Under the pieces are notes generated by a model. That model saw nothing but the letters and a program-made list of their open reading frames with translations. It was not told the DNA's origin and searched no databases. A DNA stretch of 64,000 nt from Candidula unifasciata (taxonomy: Eukaryota; Mollusca; Gastropoda; Stylommatophora; Geomitridae). How positions within the stretch are numbered: position 1 is the stretch's first letter; every line of letters starts with the position of its first letter. A program made the position numbers and the translations under genes. Below are positions 1 through 11,429 of the stretch, piece after piece. The stretch covers positions 306,001 through 370,000 of the forward strand of contig CAJHNH020007002.1 in assembly GCA_905116865.2 (NCBI GenBank). The letters are read 5' to 3'.

Positions 1-120
1 CCGTTTCATAACCTAAGTGTTGTGTGCACGTTTTAATTCTATACAGACTGGGTTCCGCCTCTCGGGCAGCCAGTTAGTGAGGCAGTGTCTATTCGTTGGG
101 GCCCCTAGAGTGCACACAGG
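1..120 (-). repeat. Degenerate SINE A remnant
   Basis: Read on the minus strand this resembles the middle of SINE A. On the plus strand it shows the order: acc-taagtgttgtgtgcac, a 'cctctcgggcag' block, a 'gaggcagtgtctattc' block and a final 'gcacacagg' head. From 121 to 820 I see only AT-rich sequence with nothing recognisable. Confidence 0.45.
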
Positions 121-819
121 AAGTTACATATGTGATCGGAGGACCATATTTAAGTTAACCTCCAGCTCCACAGGGTGACCATTTCTAAAGGAGTGAAATA
201 TAGAGCTGAAAATGGCAGTTTCTTTTATCTTTATGAAAGTTCCATTTATCGCACACCATTGCTCACCCCTTCCTGTATGCGGTAAATTATTCCAAAACTT
301 ATATTAGTCTAGCAATCAAATATAAAGTTTGAATCTCAAAATGACCAAATTGAAACATGTCATTCGTGTAAGAATATCTGTAGGTTACATGGTCATGTGA
401 AATAAGCTTATACAAGATACAATGGGGCAACAAATGTAAAATGTACAGTTGACTTAAATAAAACGCACAGGAATTCCATTACATAATTCACATTACAAAA
501 GATTTAAGAGTGCATGGCTTAGTTTTTAAGTGGGCTGTGAAATAGCAGTCGGTGCATTACACTTCTATGACGTGGCTTCATGGCTATGTCTGTGGTGTTG
601 TAATTTTGTCCTCGGCCATCATTTGTTTACCTGGCGTATACAGTGTATGGAGCATTGACATCTGTGTAAATAACCACCCATCTTTGATGAAAAAAATATT
701 CAAATTTTTTTTTTAATTAACAAGCCTGTGCCATCTTTGTATTGACTGCACTTTTAAATTTATGTGGTTCAGCGTCAATTCAACCAAGCCTAAGATTTAC
801 AGAGTAAAAATGTCGGTAC

Positions 820-960
820 TTACACCTGCGGAAAGTTCTGGTTGATCTCACTTCTGAACTTTATCTAGCTTTTTTATGCAGTACCTTGCCTATCAAGCAG
901 ATGCACTTGGAACTCAGGCTGAAGCAAGCATGGGAGTGCAGCATCCTAACCACTAGGGCA
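820..960 (-). repeat. SINE A fragment with tRNA-like end
   Basis: The plus strand shows 'cggaaagttctggttg' followed by 'caagcagatgcactt', which are SINE A landmarks in reverse orientation. It ends in 'cctaaccactagggcaac', resembling a tRNA-like box on the minus strand. Confidence 0.4.
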
Positions 961-1079
961 ACAGCAGACCCACTGATCGGTGTAATGTTGCCACTTGTCG
1001 TCTTTTCCATCTGGTATGAGGTAGATTATCTACACAGCACTCCGGACACATCCTTTGGTGCTCAGATTTCCCTCTCATT

Positions 1080-1590
1080 TTCATCAGTGTCAAATGGTTA
1101 ATAGTGCCAGTCCTGTGTTGATTAACAAGACTTCATGTGCGTCTGGTATGCTTCTTTTTCTTGGCTGTGCCGATCTTTACTTCCAGTTCTCGTATTCTTA
1201 GCAGTGGTGTTGACGTGTTGCTTCCAAAATCCGCTAAGGGCAATGACAATGTCTGCCTGATCCATGGGCCGGCCATCTTCAGTTAATGCAGCACCTGCCC
1301 AACAACGCCTGCATGCCCTAGGTTGAATATGAAGGTAACTGCACACACAGGACTGTCTACAAAACCAGCCCGCCAGATCATGCTCAAAGAATCACTCAGC
1401 ACACACACGCTGGAATAATCCTGTGATTCTAGCCACATGAAAGCTTGTCACCTCCATTGTCATGCTGCTGGTAGTCATGGAGGGGGCACTGCTGGCTTCT
1501 TGAACTCCTCTTCCTGAAGAGCGAGCTGTAAATGCCCATGCACTCTTTATGTCCTCGTATAACTGACCTGTCTGCGAAAAACACATCTTT
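1080..1590 (-). mobile_element. LINE F fragment (RNase H domain, broken)
   Basis: Minus-strand frames contain SAWAFTARSSGRGVQEASSA then MTMEVTSF, which resembles the RNase H domain found near the C-terminus of some non-LTR retrotransposons. Downstream lies DGRPMDQADIVIAL, shared with the copy at 22972-23390. Several frame breaks are present, so this is a dead copy. The following 1590-2690 is AT-rich with nothing recognised. Confidence 0.65.
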
Positions 1591-2764
1591 TTATCTCTTC
1601 TTCAGTGCAAGTGTTCAAAATATTTATCCTGCGTCTTTAAAAAAAAATCACTGGTTTGTGGTTTAAATATTACAAAACTTTTGTGTTCACTTAACATCCT
1701 GAAAAAGTCTATAATTATGGCAGTAATATGTACATTGATTAAGGAAACCCATATCAAGTCTAGGAAAATAAATCAGTCTAATTCTTATGATACAATAAAT
1801 GATATCAGTATTATAAAACATTTGATAATATTGTACATCAGATAAAATATCAGAAACAACGCCTTAGTTGATACTGAAACCTATCTCAGCAATGCCAGAA
1901 ATGGTTGTGTACCTATTGTTTTGCAGACAAGAATGACCGGTCACTAAAAGTCTGCCAACGTCTGTATAAATGAATAAGTAAAGCCAGGGTCAACTCTTTC
2001 AATGTGTTATCCATGACAACATAATAAGACATGCACACTTATCTCCATTGTTGCCGGTCTGCATTCATTGGAAAGCTGTCCTTGCCATACTGCATTTTGA
2101 AAATGTCCAAGCCCATTTCCCTCTTTGAAGTTTGCCAGCAATGATAATTCTTTTCTTCCGCTTCATTATTTTTGATCTTGTTTGGCCAATATGTTTGCAG
2201 GGTTCTCCTAAATAATTTGGGGTTTATATAATTCTAGCAGACACAAAGGACCTTCTGTCTCATATTTCTCTTTTGAGTCTCATATTGCACTCCTTTCCCA
2301 ACAGTTGCTACAGTAATAGGAATTTATTAGACAGATGCAGCAAACTTGGGATTTGTACAATATTCAGCACATTGCGCTGTAAAATATGGGTCAGGTTTCT
2401 CATTGCTGAGACAAATAATATTGTGCTATACTTTCTTTGAAAATACAGACAGCTTTTATTTTGATACTAATATAGCCAGGATTTTTTAAGCGGAAAAGTA
2501 GTTAAAAAGCAAGAACTTGTATTCTACGTCTGCTAGATGATAATCATATTTTACTAAAGATTAGAGGATATGTGAGGACTCAACATAATCCATTTGGCAA
2601 CCTACTGCTCACAGAGATGACACGCAGACTGGGTAAAATCTGTACAGTAAGATGCATGGCAACTGGAGAATAATACAAGAGCTATATGAGTGATATAACT
2701 GTAGAGTTATACGTGTGTGTGTGTGCGGGTTCTTTTGCTATGTACATATTAGTCAAGTGAGGCT

Positions 2765-2985
2765 CAAGAGTTGCCCTGGTGTTGCAGACTGGAAGGTTGT
2801 GTTCGGGTCCTAACAGAGCCACTATTTTGACAAATGTCCTTGGCTCTCAGGTTGACACAGCCTTGAGTGTGTACCGGGTACAGTCATGGGAGGTAAAGGT
2901 GGCCGGTATGATGTTGTTCACATCACCCACCAAGAGCCAATTGGTCTGTAAAATACAGGTCTAGCTGTAATTGCTCAGTATGCCT
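2765..2985 (+). repeat. SINE B copy
   Basis: It carries the SINE B block order: 'ggaaggttgtgttcgggtcc' (a decayed pol III B-box), 'caggttgacacagccttgag', 'gtaccgggtacagtc', 'attggtctgtaaaatac' and a tail 'gcctgaagacatgaaaaag'. The consensus is visible from copies at 26850, 32470, 35165 and 43715. No feature is seen in 2985-3350. Confidence 0.7.
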
Positions 2986-3358
2986 GAAGACATGAAAAAG
3001 TCCTTTGCTTTAAATGTTTACAAGTGGGGTACACAGAAGTACAGATGGAAACTGGGGGGAGATAGATATATACACAGACAAATAGAAAACCAACAGAGAC
3101 AGTCCTTAACATGACAGATGAAAAATGTTAACAGATTAGAGAGGGCATGGATGCAAGAACTTGGTTGGTCAGGCAGATTCAAACAGTGCGAGCAGAATGT
3201 AATGAGATATTAATGTCTTAGCTACATTGATGAGGTAATACAAACATAGACTTCATCTCTATTGGCCGGACACATAATGATGAAGTAGTAAACTTGAAAT
3301 CCACAGAAGAAAGATAAAAACACACAAACTTTGATAAGCCACAGAAGTCAAGAAGATT

Positions 3359-3841
3359 TCAGTTGGTGACGTGTTTTTGACCATCAGTCAGCACTAGAAA
3401 TGTATGTGCCGAAGTGTCAACACCTTTGGGTGGATATGCCCTGAGCCATAGTTGGGCTGTCGTCTGAACACAACAGCGTCCCATCTGATTCCCCACTATT
3501 ACTACTAACACTAGATCCTGCATCAGTTTCAATAGAATTAATGTCATCACTTGATTCAAATGTTTTATCAACATCAAGTTTAGGGGCAGAAACATACGAG
3601 TCAGGCATACTTTTAGCGGTTCAGGTGAATCTCTAAAAAATTAACAATTTTCACTTCGACACCAAACACTAGAAAGTCGTTATGTGTAAAGCAGTGAATA
3701 TAAATGAATTACTTTCCGTGTTTCAGAATAGGAGATTTAGCGGTTTGAGGCGAAACATGGTCGGGCACATGATCGGTCGTTCCGTGTTTTTGGCCAGACA
3801 TCCGCCGGCCGATAATCGGTCATCCGTGCTAAGAGGGTTAA
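3359..3841 (-). mobile_element. Possible piggyBac-like transposon 5-prime end
   Basis: The minus strand begins TTAACCCTCTTAGCACGG at 3841, in keeping with a TTAA target followed by a CCCT-type terminus. About 230 nt inside, a 63-codon frame starts MPDSYVSAPKLDVDKTFESS and continues Ser/Asp/Glu-rich, like piggyBac transposase N-termini. It ends early and no catalytic domain is present. A Ser/Asp-rich chance frame cannot be excluded. Confidence 0.35.
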
Positions 3842-4127
3842 GTATAATCTACAGTATCACAGCTAATCCTAGATTTGTCCAACCCTCTCCCACCCACAAT
3901 AAACTTAACTCTTTCAGCCTTTAACAGTTATAGGTAAAAGCAATAAATATGTGTCTGAAAAACAGAGGCATGGTGTGGCACAGAAACTAATATAAATCAG
4001 CTATACAGCATTAATATAACGTTGTAAAGTTATGACAGCGGGGACATCGTTTCTTTTGGACTGATCAAGAAGTGCATGTCATGTCTTGTTTACTACCAAA
4101 AGAGAATTAGGTTGTATGGGGAAATCC

Positions 4128-4480
4128 ATCAGAACTTCTTAGAGGACATTGTATTAAACATCAGTGGATGTCAGATACAGAAGTTTCATCATAGGAACTT
4201 TACATATATTAATGTAAGGGACAACCATACACATAATTTACAGGACGAAACTATTCATAAAAAAACATCTAGCAGAACTGGTGGTGTGGTTAAATGTGAA
4301 TTGTTTAAATTTAAATTATCAGAACTTCTTAGAGGACATTGTGTTTAACATCAATGAATGTCAGGCACAGAAGTTTCATCACAGGAACTTACACGCACAT
4401 AATTTCCAAATCAAACTATACACACAATTTACAGAACTAGATATTTACAGGACAACTCGTGTGCAAATGTGAATCATTTA
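4128..4480 (+). repeat. Direct repeats of a ~70-bp motif (family D)
   Basis: The motif 'agaacttcttagaggacatt' followed by 'gtcaggcacagaagtttcatc' occurs at 4130 and again at 4319, about 190 bp apart. A third diverged copy is at 7404-7475. Function is unknown; it looks like a degenerate tandem or dispersed repeat. Confidence 0.6.
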
Positions 4481-4630
4481 GATTAAATGTAGAAATGAAC
4501 ATTAGCTCTTAAAATATATACTGCACGCTCAATCTCAATATAAAAAGTATAATGAAATAATAAAATAATGCACAAACTAAGATTGCCTGCATTACTATCA
4601 ACTTCTATGAAATGAGCCTACAAAATGTAC

Positions 4631-4828
4631 TGTACCAGAAGCTGGAGACTGACCATCAGCAAAGTGTGGCTGAAGTCAGCACTATGGCCCTGCATTGTTT
4701 TCTCTCAGACCTCTGACTGTGTGCAGGCAAATGTGGGACTAGTGGAAACACTCCACACACCCACAATCACAGCAACAAGGATAGTCCTCGTGCACTAAAC
4801 ATGTCACAGGTCTCAAGAATAGGCAATT
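4631..4828. repeat. Element C, copy 1
   Basis: This ~190-bp unit begins 'tgtaccagaagctggagact' and ends 'catgtcacaggtctcaagaa'. It recurs nearly unchanged at 5205-5453 and 6695-6934, all within 2.4 kb. The remaining sequence between copies (4829-5200) shows nothing recognisable. Confidence 0.85.
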
Positions 4829-5204
4829 TGCAATATTAAAAGAACAAGAAAAATGTTTTCGCTGGTTACATGGAAAAGGTCCCATGATTACACTGTGATT
4901 GCAGTAACTTTCCGCCTGACACAGTTAAAAGTAGCACCCCCCGCCCCCAAGGACCACATCTACCGCTCTTCTAATACTCCTCTAAAAAACATGACACAAA
5001 AGGTGACTTCAATTAACTGGATGTCCTAGCTGTTAATGACAACACAGAATCTAAAAGGTGAGGCAAGGTGCTAACTTTAATGGTATGTAATCTATAATGG
5101 ATTGTTGTAAGTGTAAAGGAAGTTTAGCATTGAAGATACATTACCATCTCAAAAAAGAAGGTAAGGTTGATACATCTCTGAGCAAATATGTAGGACTAAG
5201 TCCC

Positions 5205-5453
5205 GCCAATGTTGGTTATAACAAATGCTGATTAATGTATATAAAACAGAAGTAAATGTACCAGAAGCTGGAGACTGACCATCAGCAAAGTATGGCTGAA
5301 GTCAGCACTATGGCCCTGCACTGTTTTCTGTCAGACCTCTGACTGTGTGCAGGCAAATGTGGGACTAGTGGAAACACTCCACACGCCCACAATCACAGCA
5401 ACAAGGATAGTCCTCGTGCACAAAACATGTCACAGGTCTCAAGAATGGGCATT
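5205..5453. repeat. Element C, copy 2
   Basis: Same unit as at 4631, in the same orientation. Homology with copy 3 extends about 50 bp further upstream ('aacaaatgctg'), so the element is probably about 240 bp. Confidence 0.85.
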
Positions 5454-5877
5454 TTGTGTTACTATATAAACAGCCTGAAACATTAAAAAATCCCATTTCC
5501 ATGTACCACAGAATATTTTTATAGGTCAACAAGTAATGTACGTGTGTGATCACAACAGGAGCATTACATCTGCCATCTGAAGGATTTTTTCCTTACAGCT
5601 TATTCCAGCTGCGTCAACCAGCAATTTCCAGTAGTTTAAAATGTCATGAGGATTCCAATGTGATCATCGGGCCGGCCTGGTAGTTTTGTACTGCAATACC
5701 ACAGCTCCTCTCATAGACAATAATAACAGAAGATTATAGGCTGTGACTGGGTTAACAGCCATATGTACTTCCAGAGTGAGTAGTCGAGTAAATAAAAAAA
5801 AAGATCCACTGACCCTTTAAGCATGTTATAAAGTGACTAATTCCATGTTTTAGTTAAAACTGAATATGGGGAGGAAA

Positions 5878-5896
5878 GGGGGGGGGGGGGGGGGGG
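5878..5896. repeat. Poly-G tract (19 G)
   Basis: Uninterrupted run of 19 G. Such tracts recur in the window (26264-26288; C17 at 61027-61043), are G-quadruplex prone and are often mis-sized in assemblies. Confidence 0.95.
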
Positions 5897-6094
5897 AGAC
5901 AGGATATTGCAGCCTAGTTCATAACCACAGCACACAACTTCCTGACAGAGAGTCACGTGTAGTTTAAAATTGGTGGAGGTGTGCTATTTAAGTAGGAGAA
6001 CAAGAGGCAAACTCGAACCGTGTGGTTCAATGTGTAACTATTTTAATCTTTAAAGGGCTGCTGCAAGTGAAAAACAAGATACTACACATGAAAC

Positions 6095-6622
6095 AAATCT
6101 TGGCTCTTCTGTAAACTATGGCCGGTAGACAACAGTTGATAGCCGGTTAGTCTGAGTTCTGTCCCCTGGCTGCAGTGCAATTACAGACTGGAGAAGGCAC
6201 GAATAAAAAAACAAAGAGGTCGAAATGTCTGGCAGAACCCCCGCTGCGACTCAAGTTAGCGACCGCGTTCGAATACCGCTTCTTGTGACGCATTACGGAG
6301 TGGATTAGAGGAAAGGAAACAAATGACAATTACTGTGTGTTGGCGATAGCGTGCAGTGCCCTACTGTCATCATACAGTTTGGTTTTGGGTTAGGGGTAGG
6401 GTTGCTTCGTTGAGTTTCTGCGAAGACGAGATGCGGCGACACTAACCGTATGTTTATAGCAGGTCAGTGCATGCTGTCTATCGCCAACACACAGTAATTG
6501 TGTCAATTGTTTAGTTCCCTCCTTTTCCACTCCGTAATTGCACTGTAGCCAAGGGACAAAACTCCGACAAACCAGCCATCTACTGTTGTCTACCGGCCGT
6601 AGTTGACAGGAGAGCCCAAATC
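6095..6622. mobile_element. Long-TIR foldback element with a nested tRNA-like insertion
   Basis: The left arm (from 'aatcttggctcttctgtaaa' through 'cggtagacaacagttgatag') is complementary to the right arm (ending 'gacaggagagcccaaatctt'). Pairing continues inwards through 'acaattactgtgtgttggcg' on the left and its complement near 6479-6500. The left arm is interrupted by ~107 bp (6185-6291) flanked by ATTAC at 6180-6184 and 6292-6296. That insert carries 'cgcgttcgaataccgc', a B-box-like tRNA motif. Confidence 0.75.
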
Positions 6623-6694
6623 TTTAATAGAGAAAGTTACTATATTTCTTAGCAGATATTTAATTCTTAGCAGATATGTGATAAGTACCACAAA

Positions 6695-6934
6695 TGTTAG
6701 CTGCAACAAATGCTGTATGATTAACATTTAAAAACATTGCAAGAAGTTAATGTACCAGAAGCTGGAGACTGACCATCAGCAAAGTGTGTCTGAAGTCAGC
6801 ACTATGGCCCTGCATTGTTTTCTGTCAGACCTCTGACTGTGTGCAGGCAAATGTGGGACTAGTGGAAACACTCCACACGCCCACAATCACAGCAACAAGG
6901 ATAGTCCTCGTGCACAAAACATGTCACAGGTCTT
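6695..6934. repeat. Element C, copy 3
   Basis: Third copy of the unit beginning 'tgtaccagaagctggagact' at 6751, with upstream homology to copy 2. It ends at the 'catgtcacaggtct' boundary. The sequence from 6935 to 7400 shows nothing recognisable. Confidence 0.85.
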
Positions 6935-7639
6935 GTACAAAAACTATTCCTCTATATAAATAATAATAAACCAATGGTCTCTTGTCTCAAGCTTCTATTA
7001 CTACAAATTTACCATTTTCAAAAGACAGTTATGCATCCATCAGTTGGTTAGCCTACTTTCTTCACTATTTGTAATCACTAAATTACTACTGTACTATAAC
7101 AAGAGGTTTTCTTTGTGTTAGCTTTCCCAAAAAATGAGTAGCACGACAAACAGGTCCACTCTAGCTTCAATTTGAAAATTTTATTTTTGTTAAACTTTTA
7201 CAGGGCAAAAACATGTCTAAATCAAGCTAGTGGTGAGTAATACATAGCCCAAATAAAGGTTCATGTCTATAATTAATGCCCACAAATAATTTTAACAAAA
7301 TTAAAATCTGTTTTAAATTACAATTATAATAATATGCATTCATGAAAAAAAATTACATGATACTTCAATCTAAAAAGCATTGGTTCTGACAACATACATA
7401 CATGAACTCCCATCAGAACTTCTTAGAGGACATTGTGTTTGTTACATCATGTAATGTCAGTAACAGAAACTTCATCATGGAGAGTTGTACTGATCAAATT
7501 ATCTAAATATTTAGTAATTTATAACACTATATAAATAGTGGGCTGTAGACCACCTAAATGCAATCATCCTACCAATCCTTGACAGTAAATTCTATGCCTA
7601 GCTAAAAAAACTTATCCAATAATCGTGGACTATCAAAAT

Positions 7640-7878
7640 ATTAAAGAAATAGGCTATCTGATGAATCATCGTCATCAAAAACCACTTCTGCCGTTATGTG
7701 ATGTGGGAAGGAATATTTTGCGATCCAGTGCATGTTGGCTGCCACTGGCTATTGTCATGCCGTGAAGGCATAGAGTGTCTTTAATGTTGTCGATCCATAT
7801 TTTCTGCAGCCGGCCACTTGCTCTTGTAGTTGATCTTCTGAGATGCAATGTTTGTGATGGTATTTGATCTTGCTGCAT
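7640..7878 (-). mobile_element. LINE reverse-transcriptase C-terminal fragment
   Basis: The minus-strand frame includes ASGRLQKIWIDNIKDTLCLH, the 'GRPRKRW-D-IK' motif typical of the C-terminal tail of RTE/Jockey-type retrotransposon polyproteins. It lies directly beside foldback MITE H. Confidence 0.6.
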
Positions 7879-7890
7879 TTTAACGAGATG

Positions 7891-8231
7891 AATTATCGAG
7901 GCCGATATACCTAAACAGGGCCTTAGTCACATGTCAATTGCGGACTTCCGGGGACTATACCGCCACGAGTATCTCCTACGTCGCTACGTTTGGATTTGGG
8001 CTAAACTAGATGGCTGGGATTCATGAGCAAATGAAAGAAGCTGCATGAGATGCAGTAGCTGCTGCTCATGAGTCCCAGCCATCTAGTTTAGCCCCAATCC
8101 ACGCATCGGCAGTGGCGGAATTTACTGGAAGTGCACAATATAAGTCGCCGGAAGTTCGTAATTGACATGAGGCAATGTTGGGGTATATTTTCAGCCTCGA
8201 TAATTTGGGGTTGTTATTTGAAAGATAGTCA
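7891..8231. mobile_element. Foldback MITE H, copy 1
   Basis: The termini 'aattatcgaggccgatatac' and '...cagcctcgataatt' are inverted repeats. Inner arms repeat 'cggacttccgg' in inverted form, and a central palindrome pairs 'gctaaactagatggctggga' with its complement 100 nt later. A second copy is at 61536-61941. The outer ~25 bp of the left end is missing compared with copy 2. Confidence 0.85.
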
Positions 8232-8434
8232 GGGAATAAATGATGGGAGCAGTTTTATAAATTTCTATTGCAAATGGAGATTTTTAGCGGGACGGGTGCA
8301 ACTGAAAGTATAAAGAACTGACCAGAACACTATTGAAACTAAAAGCAGCAAAAATTACCTTAGATGAAATTTTATTGCTCCATTCAGTGATTCACTGAAC
8401 ATTTTGAAATTCCAGCAGTTGCACCGTGGTCAGT

Positions 8435-8710
8435 ATTATTATCACTATGTAGCAGGTCCTTTGCAGAGCGTCGCTTTCCATCGCAAGCTCTTTCGCCTCA
8501 TATCCTGCTTTTATATATTATATTTATTGCCCATTTTCCTATTGGTCGGCCCATGCCATTCCTTTCTGCTGTCATGCCTCTGCCATGATGCTTGATATGT
8601 CCAAAACTTGTCAGCTTCCAAGACAAACAGTTTAAGAGCCAATCTTCCTTATGTTCAGACCTTTTAAAATGTCACTATTTGTTGTTTTGTCCATGGTATG
8701 AACATATGAT
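8435..8710 (-). mobile_element. LINE G 3-prime fragment
   Basis: The plus strand shows 'tgtagcaggtcctttgcaga' and later 'tcagcttccaagacaaacag', landmarks of LINE G (also at 42545-42880, 49140-49510, 30915-31480). Minus-strand frames are interrupted. From 8711 to 9225 there is no recognised feature. Confidence 0.6.
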
Positions 8711-9221
8711 ATGATGCTAAAGCATCATTTTCTGACAATATCGCCATTATCAGATAGGTCTATGGCCGATATCATTATATTAGCTATTTTAGTCAAAATT
8801 TAAAAATTGGGTTTTTTAATTTTAAAGACAGCTGAATAGAGGTTGAAAACCCGAGTCCAACGGTACCTAAATGAAGTCTGTATGTCAATTCTAAGTGGAG
8901 ATATTCACATTTCAGTGACGGAAAGTTGCCCAAAAAATTTATAATGGAAAACACAGAAACAAGATGGCGGCGTGTTCCCAAGTGAAAACTGGACCTCAAT
9001 TTATCATGTTTAATGTCAATAACTCTCAAGTTTTTGGCTGAACCCCTTAGCAACCATATGTCATTGCTTTCAGGACAGCAAGCTCTAACTAAAGTTGTTG
9101 CCTTTTAAAAAATATGATGTGATGCAAACCTAAATAACATAAAAATGAGTCAATTTATCAGTATTCATTAAATACCTTATGAATTTATTATTATTATCCA
9201 GTGAGTCTTGCAAGACATATA

Positions 9222-9224
9222 CTG

Positions 9225-9256
<32 letters not shown>
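9222..9256. repeat. (AT)n microsatellite
   Basis: About 17 AT dinucleotides. Similar (AT)n tracts lie at 37535-37556 and, longer, at 20525-20590 and 53130-53200. Confidence 0.9.
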
Positions 9257-9258
<2 letters not shown>

Positions 9259-9439
9259 TTTTGTAACTATTCTTCCTGCTATGATGCATCTCTTTCTGTT
9301 TGTTGAATAATGCTTTTTCTCGCACTGTCACGTGTGTGTGTGTGCATACATCTGACCGAAATTTTGCTTTATTCCACTGTTTAAAAAATGTTCAATAGCA
9401 AGTGGATCGACTTCATTGCATCGTTACTGGTTTAGTATG

Positions 9440-9655
9440 GCTTGGTCTTTCTCCACATAACTGAACGGCTAGTGCATGCTAAGAGCTTAGCACGAAGCCT
9501 GAATACCGTAGCTCCAGCAACAGCCCTCAGAGGTCTCCGCTAACCAAAAAAATTCATTTTTTTAGTTGAACAACGCAGTGAACGTACTGCAACCTTCTGA
9601 GCGCGAGGTTAATGGCTTGACCACTTTGCTACGGAGACCCCCATATTGTTTTATA
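9440..9655 (-). repeat. tRNA-derived SINE (family I), copy 1
   Basis: On the minus strand: 'gtctccgtagcaaagtggtc' (A-box-like), 'aagccattaacctcgcgctc', then 'agaaggttgcag' (B-box-like). A related copy on the same strand is at 22320-22500. From 9655 to 10290 nothing is recognised. Confidence 0.55.
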
Positions 9656-10495
9656 ACCAAGTGAAAATGAGAGCCTTTTTTACTGATTTAACATAATCCT
9701 TTTTTCAGTCTTTGCGAGTTATTCTTTCATTTTATTGATGATGAGGACATTTCACCATAGCGTTCCCCTCTTCTTCTTAACTAGTCACAGCTTGATATTT
9801 TATTTACTTGTTCAAAACTGATGTCAAATGAAAGTTAGAAACCGTTAAATGATTAATAACTAAAACAAAACTTGCATTATTTTTCAACTGTTTTTATAAA
9901 TAACTAGATATTAATCAATCAGTTCGTTTAGACCACGTGGCGGCCATTTTGAGAAATCTCCGATTTAGCTCTCAATACACGATTGGGAACAAATTCAAAC
10001 TTTTAACTTCGTCCTGTACAGATTCCAACAAAACTGCCCAACTTTATGTAAAAATGGACAGAATCCAAAAATGTCACTTTTATTTTACCGAAAACAAGAG
10101 ATATTAAAGAAAATTTACTTCCCGCATGGCAAATAGGGAAATTTATTAGGTTGAACAAAGATCGCTACGTAAGTTAGGTGTCGTTTTGTAGAGCAACCTC
10201 TTCTGAATAACTTTGAGCCCACGTATTCGATTCAGAACAGCCAGTGTTGAGCGACGGGTTTTCAAAGTAACTGATACGCAAAGGGGCCATTTTCCGTGGA
10301 CCAACGACTCCATCTTGTAACTAAGCGGTCTCTACTTTCGTTTTTAAGTGGGTCACTAACACTGTCAAGGATTGGTAGGATGATTGCAATTATATGGTCA
10401 GGTATCACAACACGTGGTCTCCTATTTTTTTTTTTCATTGTCTTATGCCATATTAATATTATGTTTCAATTTGTATTTGCGTTTACAAAAAAGTG

Positions 10496-10574
10496 TAGAA
10501 AATGCAAAAGATCTTTAACCTAGTAAGTTTACTAATAGTAAACTTACTAGGTTAAAGATCTTTTGCATTTTCTA
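10496..10574. repeat. 79-bp perfect palindrome
   Basis: Arms of 39 nt (10496-10534 and 10536-10574) are exact reverse complements around a single A at 10535. The left arm starts 'tagaaaatgcaaaagatctt' and ends 'gtttacta'. The flanks do not continue the symmetry. A short motif near 10370 ('tgtcaaggattggtagga') is shared in inverse with 7560-7590. From 10575 to 11430 I see only AT-rich sequence and a T18 tract. Confidence 0.97.
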
Positions 10575-11429
10575 ATACTATGGCTTTCCTAATTTTATTT
10601 TTTTTTAAACTTTAAACTACCATGTTTCATCACTCCAATTTAATTATTCATTTAACGAACTTCAATAAATTAAAATCTGGCGACAATAAATCGAAAAAAT
10701 ATAAGTACACGGTACCAGCTTAAATAAGCGCCAAAACTTACATACATGCGGCTGTGTGTAGATTAGAAATGCTTGCTGAAGATCGTTACGTTGTGTCAGT
10801 TGGCGTCGACCATCTTACTCTGCTGGGAGATCCTCCTGCTCCTAGCTGTAACGACCAACATGTGGCTGCCAGCCCTGCTGCAAGCGTTAACGTCTGCTAA
10901 TACTAGCCCACGTGACCGACAAGTTGCCAGGCTTCTGTTTCAATTTACGATCAAACGTTTCAAGAAATACGACCAGAAAGCATGACTGAAAACTTCGTGT
11001 CTTTTAAACATTTTCTTCTTCTTTCTCTTCTGGTCATATATGAATTGATCTTTATTGATCCTGATTTGTGATGCACGGTTGATTTTTGCTTCTTCTTGCC
11101 CGTGCTCTCGTGGACTCTGTATATTCTGTAACAGTAAATACTAATGTGAAAATGTCTATGGTATTCTTCCATCATTTCATACCATGAGATCAGGAGTGAA
11201 TATCAATGAAATACTTATTCTGCGGGTTTTACAGCACAGTTTGAGTGCCCATCGGGTTTTATATGTATTCAAAATATATACATAAGATCTAATGAATGAC
11301 AACTATTTTTAAATGCCTCTTACTAAACAGAGAATGTGTATGTGTAACGGACAACTTTGTCTTATGTGCAGGTGTTTTTTTTTTTTTTTTTTTTATTTCA
11401 TGGAAGGAATAGACGAATACATCAGTAGA

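Noticed and set aside
8793..9053. 86-codon minus frame
   Set aside because: No recognisable motif or splice context; chance frame in AT-rich sequence.
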